A stretch of DNA of 64,000 nucleotides from Mycobacterium angelicum. GTDB lineage: Bacteria; Actinomycetota; Actinomycetes; Mycobacteriales; Mycobacteriaceae. The notes beneath the pieces were generated by a model that saw only the letters and a list, made by a program, of their open reading frames with translations, searched no databases and was not told the DNA's origin. Location: positions 1 through 64,000 of the forward strand of contig NZ_MVHE01000021.1 of NCBI RefSeq assembly GCF_002086155.1, given 5' to 3'. Positions 9,275 to 18,180 of this stretch are shown in pieces. The position numbers were made by a program, and so were the translations under genes. Numbering within the stretch: position 1 is the first letter of the stretch; every line of letters begins with the position of its first letter.

Positions 9275-10531
9275 GTGACTGAATTGCCCGCCTCCCATCG
9301 GAACCTGGACTTCTTTTGCGCAGTTGTCATAGTCGGCCTGCTGGCGGGGGTCGCGGGATTGTCGACGACGGTTGTGCTGCGCTTCGTCGAGCACCTCACC
9401 TACCACTACACCTTCGGCTCACTGCTCGGCGGTGTCAGCGGCAGCAGTCCGGTCCGCCGCGCCGTGGGCCCGATGATCGGCGGGGCCGTGGCCGCGCTGG
9501 GCTGGTGGATCCTGCGCCGCCGCGCCGACGTGCCGCCGCTGGACCACACCATCGTGAGTCATGCGCGAGTACCACGGCTGACCTGGAGCATCGACGCCAT
9601 GCTGCAAGTGGTGCTGGTCGGCTCCGGCGCATCCTTGGGCCGGGAAGGGGCACCACGCCAATTCGCCGCGGCCCTAAGCGATTTGGCTACCGGCTGGCTG
9701 AAACGGCTGTCACCCGGCGACCGGGAGATCCTGCTCGCCTGCGCCGCGGGGGCCGGCCTGGGTGCGGTCTACGCCGTTCCGCTGGCGGGTGCGCTTTTCG
9801 CGCTGCGGATCGTGCTGCACAGCTGGCAGCCACGCGCGGTGGGGGCGGCGTTGATCACTTCCAGTCTGGCCGTCGCGATCGGTTCAGCCGTCACCCACGA
9901 TCGCCCCGAACTCGACTGGCCCAGCGTGGAATCGACGTATCTGCTGACGGCTCACGGGCTGCTGCTGGCGCCGCTGGCCATGGCGGTGGGGTTGGCCTTC
10001 AACCGGATCATGGCCGCAGCGCGCCCGGCTCGCCTGCTGCGGTCCTGGGTCCTGATCCCCGCGCTTGCGGCCGCGGGCCTGCTGACCGGCATCTGCTCGC
10101 ATTGGTGGCCCGAACTTCCCGGCAACGGCAAAAGCATTCTCACCGTCAGCCTCGCCTCGGGCATGACGCTGTCGGCGGCGGCGGTGATCCTGGTGCTCAA
10201 ACCGCTGCTGACCGCGCTGTTCCTGCGAGCCGGCGGAGCCGGCGGAATGCTGACGCCGTCGCTGGCCACCGGCGCCGCGGCGGGATCGCTATTGGTGCTG
10301 GCCATCAACTCGGCCGCCGGGACACACCTGCACGTGCCGGCGGTCTCGCTGGCCGGTGCGGCCGGCGTGCTCGCCGTCACTCAGGGCTCCCCGGTCTGGG
10401 CGGCGATCTTCGTCTGGGAGCTGGCCCGCCCCCCGATCTGGCTGCTGCTGCTTTTCCTGGTTACCGCCGTTGCGGCGGACCGGCTCAAGGCAGCGGTCGA
10501 ACGGTACCGGTCAGGTGCGGGTAACCCTTAG
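9275..10531 (+). CDS. ClC family chloride channel or antiporter
   Basis: 418 residues, GTG start at 9275, with about ten hydrophobic segments. The ClC selectivity/gating signature 'GSGASLGREGAPRQF' lies at about 112-126 and includes the glutamate that gates transport in ClC antiporters (GREG). The upstream GSGIP-type motif of canonical ClCs is not obvious, so this is a divergent member. No CBS domains follow. In M. tuberculosis the corresponding position holds the vapBC pair Rv0239-0240, so this gene is a lineage difference. Its last 47 bases overlap the 3' end of htdX on the other strand. Transported ion and direction cannot be told. Confidence 0.85.
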   Translation: MTELPASHRNLDFFCAVVIVGLLAGVAGLSTTVVLRFVEHLTYHYTFGSLLGGVSGSSPVRRAVGPMIGGAVAALGWWILRRRADVPPLDHTIVSHARVPRLTWSIDAMLQVVLVGSGASLGREGAPRQFAAALSDLATGWLKRLSPGDREILLACAAGAGLGAVYAVPLAGALFALRIVLHSWQPRAVGAALITSSLAVAIGSAVTHDRPELDWPSVESTYLLTAHGLLLAPLAMAVGLAFNRIMAAARPARLLRSWVLIPALAAAGLLTGICSHWWPELPGNGKSILTVSLASGMTLSAAAVILVLKPLLTALFLRAGGAGGMLTPSLATGAAAGSLLVLAINSAAGTHLHVPAVSLAGAAGVLAVTQGSPVWAAIFVWELARPPIWLLLLFLVTAVAADRLKAAVERYRSGAGNP

Positions 10532-11330
10532 AAACGTTGCGCAGTGCCAGATCCCAGCCACCTTCGTTCTCTTCGACGTAGAGCCCGGCGGTAGCCGGCA
10601 GCACCACCGGTTTGGCGAACCGCACCGAATACCGCACCGCATCGGGAAACCGGCCCTCGATGTTGGCCAATACCGCTGCGGCGCTGAACATTCCGTGCGC
10701 AATGACGGTCGGGAACCCGAACATCTTGGCGGCCACCGGATTGGTGTGGATGGGATTGTGGTCGCCGCTGACGGCGGCATAGCGGCGGATCTGGCTGGGC
10801 GTGATCCGCAGCACGGTGGAGGGCGGAGGCGGCTTGGGCTCCTTTTGCGGCGGGGGTTTGGGCTCGTCGGACAGGCTGGTGCGCTGCTGGTGCAGAAACG
10901 TGGTCACCTGATGCCAAGCGGTGTCGTTGCCCACGTTCACGTCGGTAACTATGTCGACCAGCAGACCCTTGCGGTGTTCGCGCAGATTCTCCGCATGCAC
11001 CCGCACCCCCACGGTGTCGGTGACCGCTATCGGCCGGTATTGCGTGATGTGGTTCTCCATGTGCACCGAACCCATTGCGGCAAAAGGGAAGTCGAAGGCG
11101 GTCACCAGCGACATCACCGACGGGAACGTCAATGCGAACGGATAGGTCAGCGGAACGGTGTTGCCGTAGCGCAGGCCGGTGACCGCCGCATAGGCCGCCA
11201 CATTGGTGTGGTCGATGGGCAGTTCCTCGACCGTCACCGTGCGGTCGGGCAGCTTGTCGCCGCGCGGTATCACCGGCAAGGCCCCGGCCGCCGCACGCAG
11301 CAGGTTCTTCAGGCCGCTTGGCTGGTTCAC
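10485..11330 (-). CDS. htdX: 3-hydroxyacyl-thioester dehydratase HtdX (MaoC-like)
   Basis: 281 residues from GTG 11330. HtdX (Rv0241c, 280 residues) is a double-hotdog R-specific hydratase that dehydrates 3-hydroxyacyl thioesters in fatty-acid elongation or beta-oxidation. The C-terminal half carries the hydratase-2 motif: 'YAAVSGDHNPIHTNP' with the Asp and His of the catalytic pair, then 'GFPTVIAHGMFSAA'. It lies 19 bases downstream of fabG4 on the same strand, so the ketoreductase and dehydratase form an operon performing consecutive steps. The C-terminus runs antisense into the ClC gene. Confidence 0.92.
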   Translation of the reverse strand: MNQPSGLKNLLRAAAGALPVIPRGDKLPDRTVTVEELPIDHTNVAAYAAVTGLRYGNTVPLTYPFALTFPSVMSLVTAFDFPFAAMGSVHMENHITQYRPIAVTDTVGVRVHAENLREHRKGLLVDIVTDVNVGNDTAWHQVTTFLHQQRTSLSDEPKPPPQKEPKPPPPSTVLRITPSQIRRYAAVSGDHNPIHTNPVAAKMFGFPTVIAHGMFSAAAVLANIEGRFPDAVRYSVRFAKPVVLPATAGLYVEENEGGWDLALRNVSKGYPHLTGTVRPLP

Positions 11331-11349
11331 GGTGTTCCCCCTGGAAAGG

Positions 11350-12726
11350 CTAGGCGCCCAGCATCTGCTGACCGCAGACGCGAATGACGTTGCCGGTCAC
11401 CGCGTTTGAAGCCGGGCTGGCAAAGTAGGCAATGGTCTCGGCGACGTCGACCGGCTGGCCGCCCTGATGCAGCGAGTTCATCCGGCGGGCCACCTCGCGG
11501 GTGGCCAACGGAATGGCCGCGGTCATCTGGGTCTCGATGAATCCCGGTGCGACGGCGTTGATCGTGATGCCCTTCTTCGCCAGCTCGGGTGCCAGCGCCT
11601 GGGTGATGCCGATCATCCCGGCCTTGGTGGTGCCGTAGTTCGTTTGCCCGCGGTTGCCCGCGATGCCGGCGATCGACGACAGACCGATGACCCGGCCGCC
11701 CTCACCGAGGGTGCCGTTGGCTACCAGGCCCTCGGTAAGGCGAAGCGGCGCAAGCAAATTCACGGCCAGGACGGCATCCCAGCGCGCGTCATCCATGTTC
11801 ACCAGGAGCTTGTCGCGAGTGATGCCGGCATTGTTGACCAGGATGTCGGCCCGCCCGCCGTGGTGGTCGCGTAGGTGCTCGGTGATCTTTTCCACGGCAT
11901 CTTCGGCCGTCACATCCAGCCACAGTGGGGTACCGCCGACGTTGTTGGCGGTTTCGGCCAAGGCTTCTTCGGCCGACTCCACATCGATCGCGACGACGCG
12001 GGCGCCGTCGCGGGCCAACACCTCGGCGATCGTGGCGCCGATGCCGCGCGCGGCGCCGGTCACGATCGCGACCTTGCCGTCCAGCGGCTTGTCCCAGTCC
12101 GCCGGTGGCGTGGAGTCTTGCGCTCCGACGTAGAAAACCTGGCCGTCGACGTAGGCCGACTTGGCCGACAGGATGAACCGCATGGTCGATTCCAGGCCGG
12201 TCGCGGCCGGTTTGGCGTCCGGCGCCAGATACACCAGCGCCACGGTGGACCCATTGCGCAGTTCCTTGCCCAGTGACCGGGTGAAGCCCTCCAGGGCACG
12301 CTGGGCGATGCGTTCGTCGGTGCTGGCGGCAGCTTCGGGCGTGGTGCCGACGACGACCAGGCGCGCGCAGGGTTTGAGGTTGCGCAGCAGCGGCGTGAAG
12401 TACTCGTACAGCGCCTTCAGTCCGGCCGGTTTGGTGATGCCGGTGGCGTCGAACACCAGGCCGGCGAACTTGTCGGCCCAGCGCCCGCCCAGGTTGTTGG
12501 ACACCAGCTCGTAATCGCCGTCCAGCGCGGTGCGCAGCGGCTCGACGACGCGGCCCGGCTGGTCCGCTGGCCCGCCGATCAGCAGGGGCCCGTCCAGCGC
12601 CGGATCACCCGCGCGGTAGCGGCGAAGTTCCTCGGGCTGGGGCAGTCCGAGTTGCTTGGCCAAAAACGATCCCGGTGCGGAGTTGACCACCTGCGATATC
12701 AGATCTGGCGAGCGTTTGGGGGCCAC
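11350..12726 (-). CDS. fabG4: 3-oxoacyl-ACP/CoA reductase FabG4 (HMwFabG)
   Basis: 458 residues from GTG 12726, chosen because the protein then begins '[20 protein letters not shown]' like M. tuberculosis FabG4 (Rv0242c, 454). A longer frame upstream has no support. This is the high-molecular-weight FabG type: a degenerate N-terminal flavodoxin-like domain (to about 210) and a C-terminal SDR ketoreductase. The SDR part shows '[15 protein letters not shown]', 'NNAGITRDK', catalytic Ser in '[16 protein letters not shown]' and the 'YGTTK' Tyr/Lys pair. It is NADH-dependent in the family. It is divergent from fadA2 across a 109-base region containing an inverted repeat. Confidence 0.93.
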   Translation of the reverse strand: MAPKRSPDLISQVVNSAPGSFLAKQLGLPQPEELRRYRAGDPALDGPLLIGGPADQPGRVVEPLRTALDGDYELVSNNLGGRWADKFAGLVFDATGITKPAGLKALYEYFTPLLRNLKPCARLVVVGTTPEAAASTDERIAQRALEGFTRSLGKELRNGSTVALVYLAPDAKPAATGLESTMRFILSAKSAYVDGQVFYVGAQDSTPPADWDKPLDGKVAIVTGAARGIGATIAEVLARDGARVVAIDVESAEEALAETANNVGGTPLWLDVTAEDAVEKITEHLRDHHGGRADILVNNAGITRDKLLVNMDDARWDAVLAVNLLAPLRLTEGLVANGTLGEGGRVIGLSSIAGIAGNRGQTNYGTTKAGMIGITQALAPELAKKGITINAVAPGFIETQMTAAIPLATREVARRMNSLHQGGQPVDVAETIAYFASPASNAVTGNVIRVCGQQMLGA

Positions 12727-12753
12727 TGGGCTGCCTTCCGTGTCAGGGACGAA

Positions 12754-12769
12754 CTTACTTCTGAGTAAG
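12754..12769. promoter_or_regulatory. Inverted repeat in fabG4/fadA2 divergent promoter
   Basis: CTTACTTCTGAGTAAG, arms of 6 with a 4-base spacer; core TTAC-N6-GTAA. It lies 28 bases from the fabG4 start and 67 from fadA2, where one repressor could control both directions. The same TTAC-N6-GTAA core occurs upstream of fadE5 at 16399-16412. The binding protein is unknown, but the form fits a TetR-type operator. Confidence 0.5.
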
Positions 12770-12835
12770 AACAGTGAGTAGTATTGCCTGCAGGCGGATA
12801 CCCCAAAAACTAACCCCCTATTAGCGGAGAGAAAC

Positions 12836-14149
12836 GTGGCCCCTGCAAGTTCCGAGCCGAGCCGGCGTGTGGCCGTTCTTGGCGGCAACCGTATCCCATT
12901 CGGTCGATCCGACCGCGCATACGCCGAGGCGTCCAACCAGGACATGTTCACCGCCGCGCTGGGCGGACTGGTCGACCGATTCGGTCTGGGTGGCGAGCGA
13001 TTGGGTGCGGTGATCGGCGGCGCGGTGCTCAAGCACAGCCGCGACTTCAACCTGATGCGTGAATGCGTGCTGGGTTCCGCGCTCTCGTCGTACACGCCGG
13101 CCTTCGACATCCAGCAGGCCTGCGGCACCGGCCTGCAAGCCGCCATCGCGGCGGCCGACGGCATTGCCGCCGGCCGCTATGAAGTGGCCGCCGCAGGCGG
13201 TGTGGACACCACCTCGGACGCGCCGATTGCGCTGGGTGAGGACCTGCGCCGCACCTTGCTGAAGGTGCGCCGGTCCAAGTCCAACGTGCAACGGGCGAAG
13301 CTGTTGGGCGCACTGCCGGCCAACCTCGGGCTGGACCTGCCCGCCAACAGCGAACCGCGCACCGGCCTGTCGATGGGCGAGCACGCCGCCATCACCGCCA
13401 AGCAGATGGGCATCAAACGCGTCGAGCAGGACGAACTGGCCGTCGCCAGCCACCGCAACATGGCCGACGCCTACGACCGCGGCTTCTTCGACGACCTGAT
13501 CACCCCGTTCCTGGGGCTCTACCGCGACGACAACCTGCGTCCGGACGCCAGCGTGGAGAAGCTGGCCGGGCTGCGCCCCGTTTTCGGTGTGAAGGCCGGT
13601 GACGCGACGATGACCGCGGGTAATTCCACGCCGCTGACCGACGGCGCCTCGGTGGCGCTACTGGCCAGCGAGCAGTGGGCCCAGGACCACTCGCTGGCTC
13701 CGCTGGCTTACTTCGTGGATGCCGAAACCGCTGCGGTCGACTACGTCAACGGGAGCGACGGGCTGCTCATGGCGCCCACCTACGCGGTGCCCCGCCTGCT
13801 GGCCCGCAATGGGCTGAGCCTGCAGGACTTCGACTTCTACGAAGTCCACGAAGCCTTCGCCTCGGTAGTGCTGTGTCACCTGCAGGCCTGGGAGTCCGAG
13901 GAATACTGCAAGGGACGCCTTGGACTCGACGCCGCACTCGGGTCGATCGACCGGACCAAGCTCAATGTCAACGGTTCGTCCTTGGCGGCCGGGCACCCCT
14001 TCGCGGCCACCGGCGGGCGGATCCTTGCGCAGCTGGCCAAACAGATCGCCGAGAAGAAGGCGGAAAAGAAGGGGTCCGGCCCGGTTCGGGGACTGATTTC
14101 GATCTGCGCCGCCGGCGGCCAAGGTGTTGCCGCGATTCTTGAAGGCTGA
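12836..14149 (+). CDS. fadA2: Acetyl-CoA acyltransferase (thiolase) FadA2
   Basis: 437 residues from GTG 12836, preceded by GGAGAG. It is a thiolase: nucleophilic Cys in '[10 protein letters not shown]' (C96), '[10 protein letters not shown]', catalytic His in '[12 protein letters not shown]' (about H387) and the C-terminal acid/base Cys in 'ICAAGGQG' (C424). It resembles FadI/trifunctional beta subunits. FadA2 (Rv0243, 440) performs the thiolytic last step of beta-oxidation. Its neighbours HtdX, FabG4 and FadE5 would supply dehydratase, reductase and dehydrogenase activities for one acyl-CoA cycle. An intrinsic terminator follows at 14323-14360. Confidence 0.94.
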   Translation: MAPASSEPSRRVAVLGGNRIPFGRSDRAYAEASNQDMFTAALGGLVDRFGLGGERLGAVIGGAVLKHSRDFNLMRECVLGSALSSYTPAFDIQQACGTGLQAAIAAADGIAAGRYEVAAAGGVDTTSDAPIALGEDLRRTLLKVRRSKSNVQRAKLLGALPANLGLDLPANSEPRTGLSMGEHAAITAKQMGIKRVEQDELAVASHRNMADAYDRGFFDDLITPFLGLYRDDNLRPDASVEKLAGLRPVFGVKAGDATMTAGNSTPLTDGASVALLASEQWAQDHSLAPLAYFVDAETAAVDYVNGSDGLLMAPTYAVPRLLARNGLSLQDFDFYEVHEAFASVVLCHLQAWESEEYCKGRLGLDAALGSIDRTKLNVNGSSLAAGHPFAATGGRILAQLAKQIAEKKAEKKGSGPVRGLISICAAGGQGVAAILEG

Positions 14150-14187
14150 CTTTTTTGGGACGCGCGAATCATTTTCCGATTCGGATG

Positions 14188-14212
14188 GTTTGTGCCGCGA
14201 GCAGATGGGTAT
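14188..14212 (+). promoter_or_regulatory. SigF-type promoter for the F6-like small RNA
   Basis: GTTT at 14188-14191 and GGGTAT at 14207-14212 with a 15-base spacer match the mycobacterial SigF consensus GTTT-N15-17-GGGTAT. It begins 38 bases after the fadA2 stop with no ORF downstream, as expected for a non-coding RNA promoter. Confidence 0.75.
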
Positions 14213-14218
14213 CCGCAT

Positions 14219-14360
14219 GCTCGGATAGCCCCGTGTTGTGGTCTGACCCCCCGACCCCGACGGCAACGCGGGGCAATCCCTAGATCGACCGCCGGTCAGC
14301 GGAGACGGGCGAACGCAAAGGGCCGCCGCTGGGCTGAGGGGATCCAGCGGCGGTCTTTTT
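14219..14360 (+). ncRNA. F6-like SigF-dependent small RNA
   Basis: M. tuberculosis F6 (ncRv10243/mcr14) is a SigF-controlled stress sRNA in the fadA2-fadE5 gap, the same position as here. The predicted start is about 7 bases after GGGTAT, near 14219 (inferred). The transcript would hold a hairpin with GCCCCGTGTTG paired to CAACGCGGGGC at about 14226-14276, one pair being G-U. A smaller GACC-GCC-GGTC hairpin follows, then the terminator hairpin. No ORF explains this stretch. The 5' end is better supported than the 3' end: the RNA could stop before the last hairpin or be processed to the first hairpin, as reported for F6. Confidence 0.7.
14323..14360 (+). terminator. Intrinsic terminator after fadA2 / small RNA
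   Basis: A 10-bp perfect stem CCGCCGCTGG (14323-14332) pairs with CCAGCGGCGG (14344-14353), with an 11-base loop and TTTTT at 14356-14360. This is a classical rho-independent terminator, uncommon in mycobacteria. Confidence 0.75.
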
Positions 14361-14461
14361 GATTCCCGTTTGATCGCTCTGAAGTCGTCGAGATATAACC
14401 CAGGAACCCGCCTCGCGGCGAGTCGTGTGCCCACGTTATGTGTCGCGAGGAGCGGCCGTAA

Positions 14462-14505
14462 ACGTAAAGCGGTCCCCGTTCTCGAGAACGGGGACCGCTT
14501 TACGT
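14462..14505. terminator. 44-bp perfect palindrome next to the fadE5 stop
   Basis: Both arms of 22 bases match without a mismatch around a central CTCGAG; the symmetry centre is 14483/14484. It begins 5 bases beyond the fadE5 stop codon, so the fadE5 mRNA would end in a very stable stem. There is no T-run in the fadE5 direction. It could act as a terminator or 3' stabiliser for fadE5 and a barrier to transcription from fadA2. Confidence 0.65.
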
Positions 14506-14510
14506 GCAGG

Positions 14511-16346
14511 CTAGAACGCGGCCTCGTCGAGTTCCATGATGTCGTTGTCCAGCGTGTCGATCACCTCGCGGGTGCTGGTCAACAGCGGCAGGAAGTTCTT
14601 CGCGAAGAACGATGCCACCGCGATCTTGCCCTCGTAGAAGGACCGGTCGGCACCGGTGGCACCGGCGTCCAGTGCGGCCACGGCGACGGCGGCCTGACGC
14701 TGCAGCAACCAGCCGATGACCAGGTCGCCGACGCTCATCAGGAAGCGCACCGAACCCAGCCCCACTTTGTACAGGCTGGTCACGTCCTCCTGAGCGGCCA
14801 TCAGGTAGCCGGTCAGCGTGGCGGCCATGGCCTGCACGTCGGTGAGGGCCTTGGCCAGCAGCGCCCGCTCGGTCTTGAGCCGGCCGTTACCGGTCTCGCT
14901 GTCGACGAACTCCTGGATTTGACCCGACACGTGGGCCAGCGCAACACCCTTGTCGCGGACGATCTTGCGGAAGAAGAAGTCCTGCGCCTGGATGGCGGTG
15001 GTGCCCTCGTAGAGAGAGTCGATCTTGGCGTCGCGGATGTACTGCTCGATCGGGTAGTCCTGCAGGAAGCCGGAACCACCCAGGGTCTGCAGGCTCTCGG
15101 TGAGCTTGGCGTAGGCCTGCTCGGAGCCGACGCCCTTGACCACCGGCAGCATCAGGTCGTTGACCTTGACCGCCAGCTCGGGGCTGACACCGTGCACCGC
15201 CTCGGCGACCGACGCGTCCTGGAACGTCGCGGTGTAGAGGTACAGCGCACGCAGACCCTCGGCATAGGCCTTCTGGGTCATCAGCGACCGGCGCACATCG
15301 GGGTGGTGAGTGATCGTCACCCGCGGTGCGGTCTTGTCGGTCATCTGGGTCAGGTCGGCGCCCTGCACGCGGGACTTCGCGTATTCCAGCGCGTTCAGGT
15401 AGCCCGTCGACAGCGTGGCGATGGCCTTGGTGCCGACCATCATCCGGGCCTGCTCGATGACCTCGAACATCTGCGCGATGCCGTTGTGCACCTCGCCGAC
15501 CAGCCAGCCCTTGGCGGGCACATCGTGCTGGCCCAACGACAGCTCACAGGTGGTGGAAACCTTCAGGCCCATCTTGTGCTCGACATTGGTGACGAAGACG
15601 CCGTTGCGCTCGCCCAGCTCGCCGGTCTCGAAGTCGAACAGGAACTTGGGTACGAAGAACAGCGACAGACCCTTGGTACCGGGGCCGGCGCCCTCCGGAC
15701 GGGCCAGCACCAGGTGGAAGATGTTCTCGAAGAGGTCGCCGGAGTCACCCGAGGTGATGAACCGCTTGACCCCGTCGATGTGCCAGGAGCCATCCTCCTG
15801 CTGAACGGCCTTGGTCCGTCCGGCGCCCACGTCGGAGCCGGCGTCCGGCTCGGTGAGCACCATGGTCGAACCCCAGCCGAGCTCGGAGGCCAGGATGGCC
15901 CACTTCTTCTGCTCCTCGGTTCCGAGGTGGTAGAGGATGTTGGCGAAGCCGGCGCCGCCGGCATACATCCACACGGCCGGATTGGCGCCCAGGATGTGCT
16001 CGTGCAGCGCCCAGACCAGCGACTTGGGCATCGGCATGCCGCCGAGGGCCTCGTCGATGCCGGCCTTGTTCCAGCCGGCGTCGGTCACGGCGTTGACGGA
16101 CTTCTTGAAAGACTCCGGCAGCGTGACCGAGAACGTCTTGGGGTCGAACACCGGCGGGTTGCGGTCACCCTCGACGAACGACTCGGCGACCGGCCCCTCG
16201 GCCAGCCGGCTGACCTCGGCCAGCATTTCTTGGGCGGTGTCGACGTCCAGATCGCTGAACTCGCCTTCACCCAAAGCTTTGTCAACGCCCAACACCTCAA
16301 ACAGGTTGAACACCTGGTCGCGGACGTTGCTCTTGTAGTGGCTCAC
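14511..16346 (-). CDS. fadE5: Acyl-CoA dehydrogenase FadE5
   Basis: 611 residues from GTG 16346, preceded on the minus strand by GGAGGA 7 bases away; the protein then starts '[18 protein letters not shown]' like Rv0244c. The longer frame starting at 16373 is unlikely. It is a FAD-dependent long acyl-CoA dehydrogenase with the extra N- and C-terminal extensions of the FadE5 group. Features seen are '[19 protein letters not shown]', '[14 protein letters not shown]' and the catalytic base in '[11 protein letters not shown]' (E447). It oxidises acyl-CoA to trans-2-enoyl-CoA in beta-oxidation. It is convergent with fadA2 and the small RNA, divergent from the oxygenase. Confidence 0.95.
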   Translation of the reverse strand: MSHYKSNVRDQVFNLFEVLGVDKALGEGEFSDLDVDTAQEMLAEVSRLAEGPVAESFVEGDRNPPVFDPKTFSVTLPESFKKSVNAVTDAGWNKAGIDEALGGMPMPKSLVWALHEHILGANPAVWMYAGGAGFANILYHLGTEEQKKWAILASELGWGSTMVLTEPDAGSDVGAGRTKAVQQEDGSWHIDGVKRFITSGDSGDLFENIFHLVLARPEGAGPGTKGLSLFFVPKFLFDFETGELGERNGVFVTNVEHKMGLKVSTTCELSLGQHDVPAKGWLVGEVHNGIAQMFEVIEQARMMVGTKAIATLSTGYLNALEYAKSRVQGADLTQMTDKTAPRVTITHHPDVRRSLMTQKAYAEGLRALYLYTATFQDASVAEAVHGVSPELAVKVNDLMLPVVKGVGSEQAYAKLTESLQTLGGSGFLQDYPIEQYIRDAKIDSLYEGTTAIQAQDFFFRKIVRDKGVALAHVSGQIQEFVDSETGNGRLKTERALLAKALTDVQAMAATLTGYLMAAQEDVTSLYKVGLGSVRFLMSVGDLVIGWLLQRQAAVAVAALDAGATGADRSFYEGKIAVASFFAKNFLPLLTSTREVIDTLDNDIMELDEAAF

Positions 16347-16397
16347 TACGGTCCTCCTCGTTGAGAATGCCACATGATGGTTGGGTACTCAGGCTAA

Positions 16398-16413
16398 GTT
16401 ACCCACCAGTAAC
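16398..16413. promoter_or_regulatory. Inverted repeat upstream of fadE5
   Basis: GTTAC-N6-GTAAC, sharing the TTAC-N6-GTAA core with the repeat at 12754-12769. It sits 52 bases upstream of the fadE5 start beside an A/T-rich stretch (16417-16428) that could hold the promoter. This suggests one repressor acting on fadE5 and fabG4/fadA2. Confidence 0.45.
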
Positions 16414-16471
16414 ACTGTTAAAATATATCGGCTAGATACTTCAACGCAAGTTGGCGTGAGCCACATTTCTA

Positions 16472-16483
16472 CCAACCGGTTGG
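16472..16483. promoter_or_regulatory. 12-bp perfect palindrome before the oxygenase gene
   Basis: CCAACCGGTTGG, 45 bases upstream of the oxygenase start and 126 from fadE5. Perfect dyads of this AACCGGTT form are often TetR-family operators in mycobacteria. No regulator gene is adjacent. Confidence 0.35.
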
Positions 16484-16527
16484 GTCAGCCCTGATCACTG
16501 CCCTAGCAGGCGCTGCGACCTGGGGCG

Positions 16528-17532
16528 ATGGTGTGCACAATGACGATTGTGGGGAACATCACGGCCCTTCCGATAGTGGATCTTCGCGCGGATTTCGGCC
16601 GGTTGCGCAATAGCCTTCGGGTGGCCGCCCACGAGGTGGGCTTTTTCTATTTGACCGGCCATGATGTTCCCGCCGATCTCGCCGCGGCCGTGCTTGACGT
16701 GGCGCGACGGTTCTTTGCCCTGCCGCAGCCGGACAAGGACGCGATCGCGATGGTCCGCAGCCCGCATTTCCGCGGGTACACCCGGCTGGGCGGCGAGCTG
16801 ACCGGTGGCGAGGTGGACTGGCGCGAACAGATCGACATCGGACCCGAGCGCGCGCCGATCGGCGGTGCGGACAAGACGGATTACCTCTGGCTGCAGGGGC
16901 CCAACCAGTGGCCGACGGCCTTGCCCGAGCTGCCCGGCGTCATCGCCGAATGGGATGCCGCGCTGTCCGGGGTGGCCCGCACCCTGCTCAGCCACTGGGC
17001 GGCCGCCCTCGGCAGTCCAGCCGATGTGTTCGACGCGGCGTTCGCCGGCGAACCCGCCACGTTGATCAAAGTCGTGCGGTACCCCGTCTCGGCGGCCAGC
17101 TCACAAGGCGTGGGAGCGCACCGGGACTCCGGCGTGCTCACGCTGTTGCTGGCCGAGCCGGGCAGCCGCGGCCTGCAGGTCCGGCGCGGCGATCACTGGG
17201 TGGACGTGCCCGCCCTGGACGGCGCGTTCGTCGTCAACATCGGCGAGTTGCTCGAAATCGCCACCGGTGGCTATCTGCGCGCAACCGAGCACCGGGTGAA
17301 CCTGCAACGAGGGGTCACCGACCGGCTTTCGGTGCCCTATTTCTTCAACCCACGACTGGACGCACAGATACCGGTACTGTCCCTGCCCGCGGAACTGGCC
17401 GCACACGCGGTGCCGCACCGGGACCCGTCGGATCCCATCTTCTCCGTCTATGGACGCAACGCCTGGAAGAGCAGATTGCGAGCGCACCCGGATGTGGCTG
17501 CTGCACATGGATACTCAGCGGGTAGGGTCTAG
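16528..17532 (+). CDS. 2-oxoglutarate/Fe(II)-type oxygenase, isopenicillin N synthase family
   Basis: 334 residues from ATG 16528 (GGGG just upstream); ATG 16540, giving 'MTIVGNITALPIVDLR', is an alternative. The N-terminal DIOX_N region includes 'HEVGFFYLTGHDVP'. The Fe(II) triad is visible as H198-x-D200 in 'GVGAHRDSGVLTLLL' and H255 in 'RATEHRVNL', followed by R266-x-S268 in 'DRLSVPYFFNP', which binds 2-oxoglutarate in the family. It hydroxylates or desaturates an unknown small molecule. No equivalent is known at this place in M. tuberculosis. The flavin reductase starts 42 bases downstream on the same strand. Confidence 0.85.
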   Translation: MVCTMTIVGNITALPIVDLRADFGRLRNSLRVAAHEVGFFYLTGHDVPADLAAAVLDVARRFFALPQPDKDAIAMVRSPHFRGYTRLGGELTGGEVDWREQIDIGPERAPIGGADKTDYLWLQGPNQWPTALPELPGVIAEWDAALSGVARTLLSHWAAALGSPADVFDAAFAGEPATLIKVVRYPVSAASSQGVGAHRDSGVLTLLLAEPGSRGLQVRRGDHWVDVPALDGAFVVNIGELLEIATGGYLRATEHRVNLQRGVTDRLSVPYFFNPRLDAQIPVLSLPAELAAHAVPHRDPSDPIFSVYGRNAWKSRLRAHPDVAAAHGYSAGRV

Positions 17533-17568
17533 CGCGAGAATCCCGTTCTCGGCTCAAGGGGCGAATGA

Positions 17569-18063
<495 letters not shown>

Positions 18064-18180
18064 ACCCGCAACAGTGCACTTTGCCCTGTTGGAATCGCGA
18101 AAGAATGTGCGCGCTTTGGTGGCGCCGAACCTTTGCCGCTTAGTAACCTCCTTTCACTTTCAAACAGGAGGGCATGCGAG

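Noticed and set aside
18064..18180. Search for a precursor peptide gene upstream of the radical SAM gene
   Set aside because: Frames here lack a ribosome site and a leader/core pattern; none is supported as a RiPP precursor.
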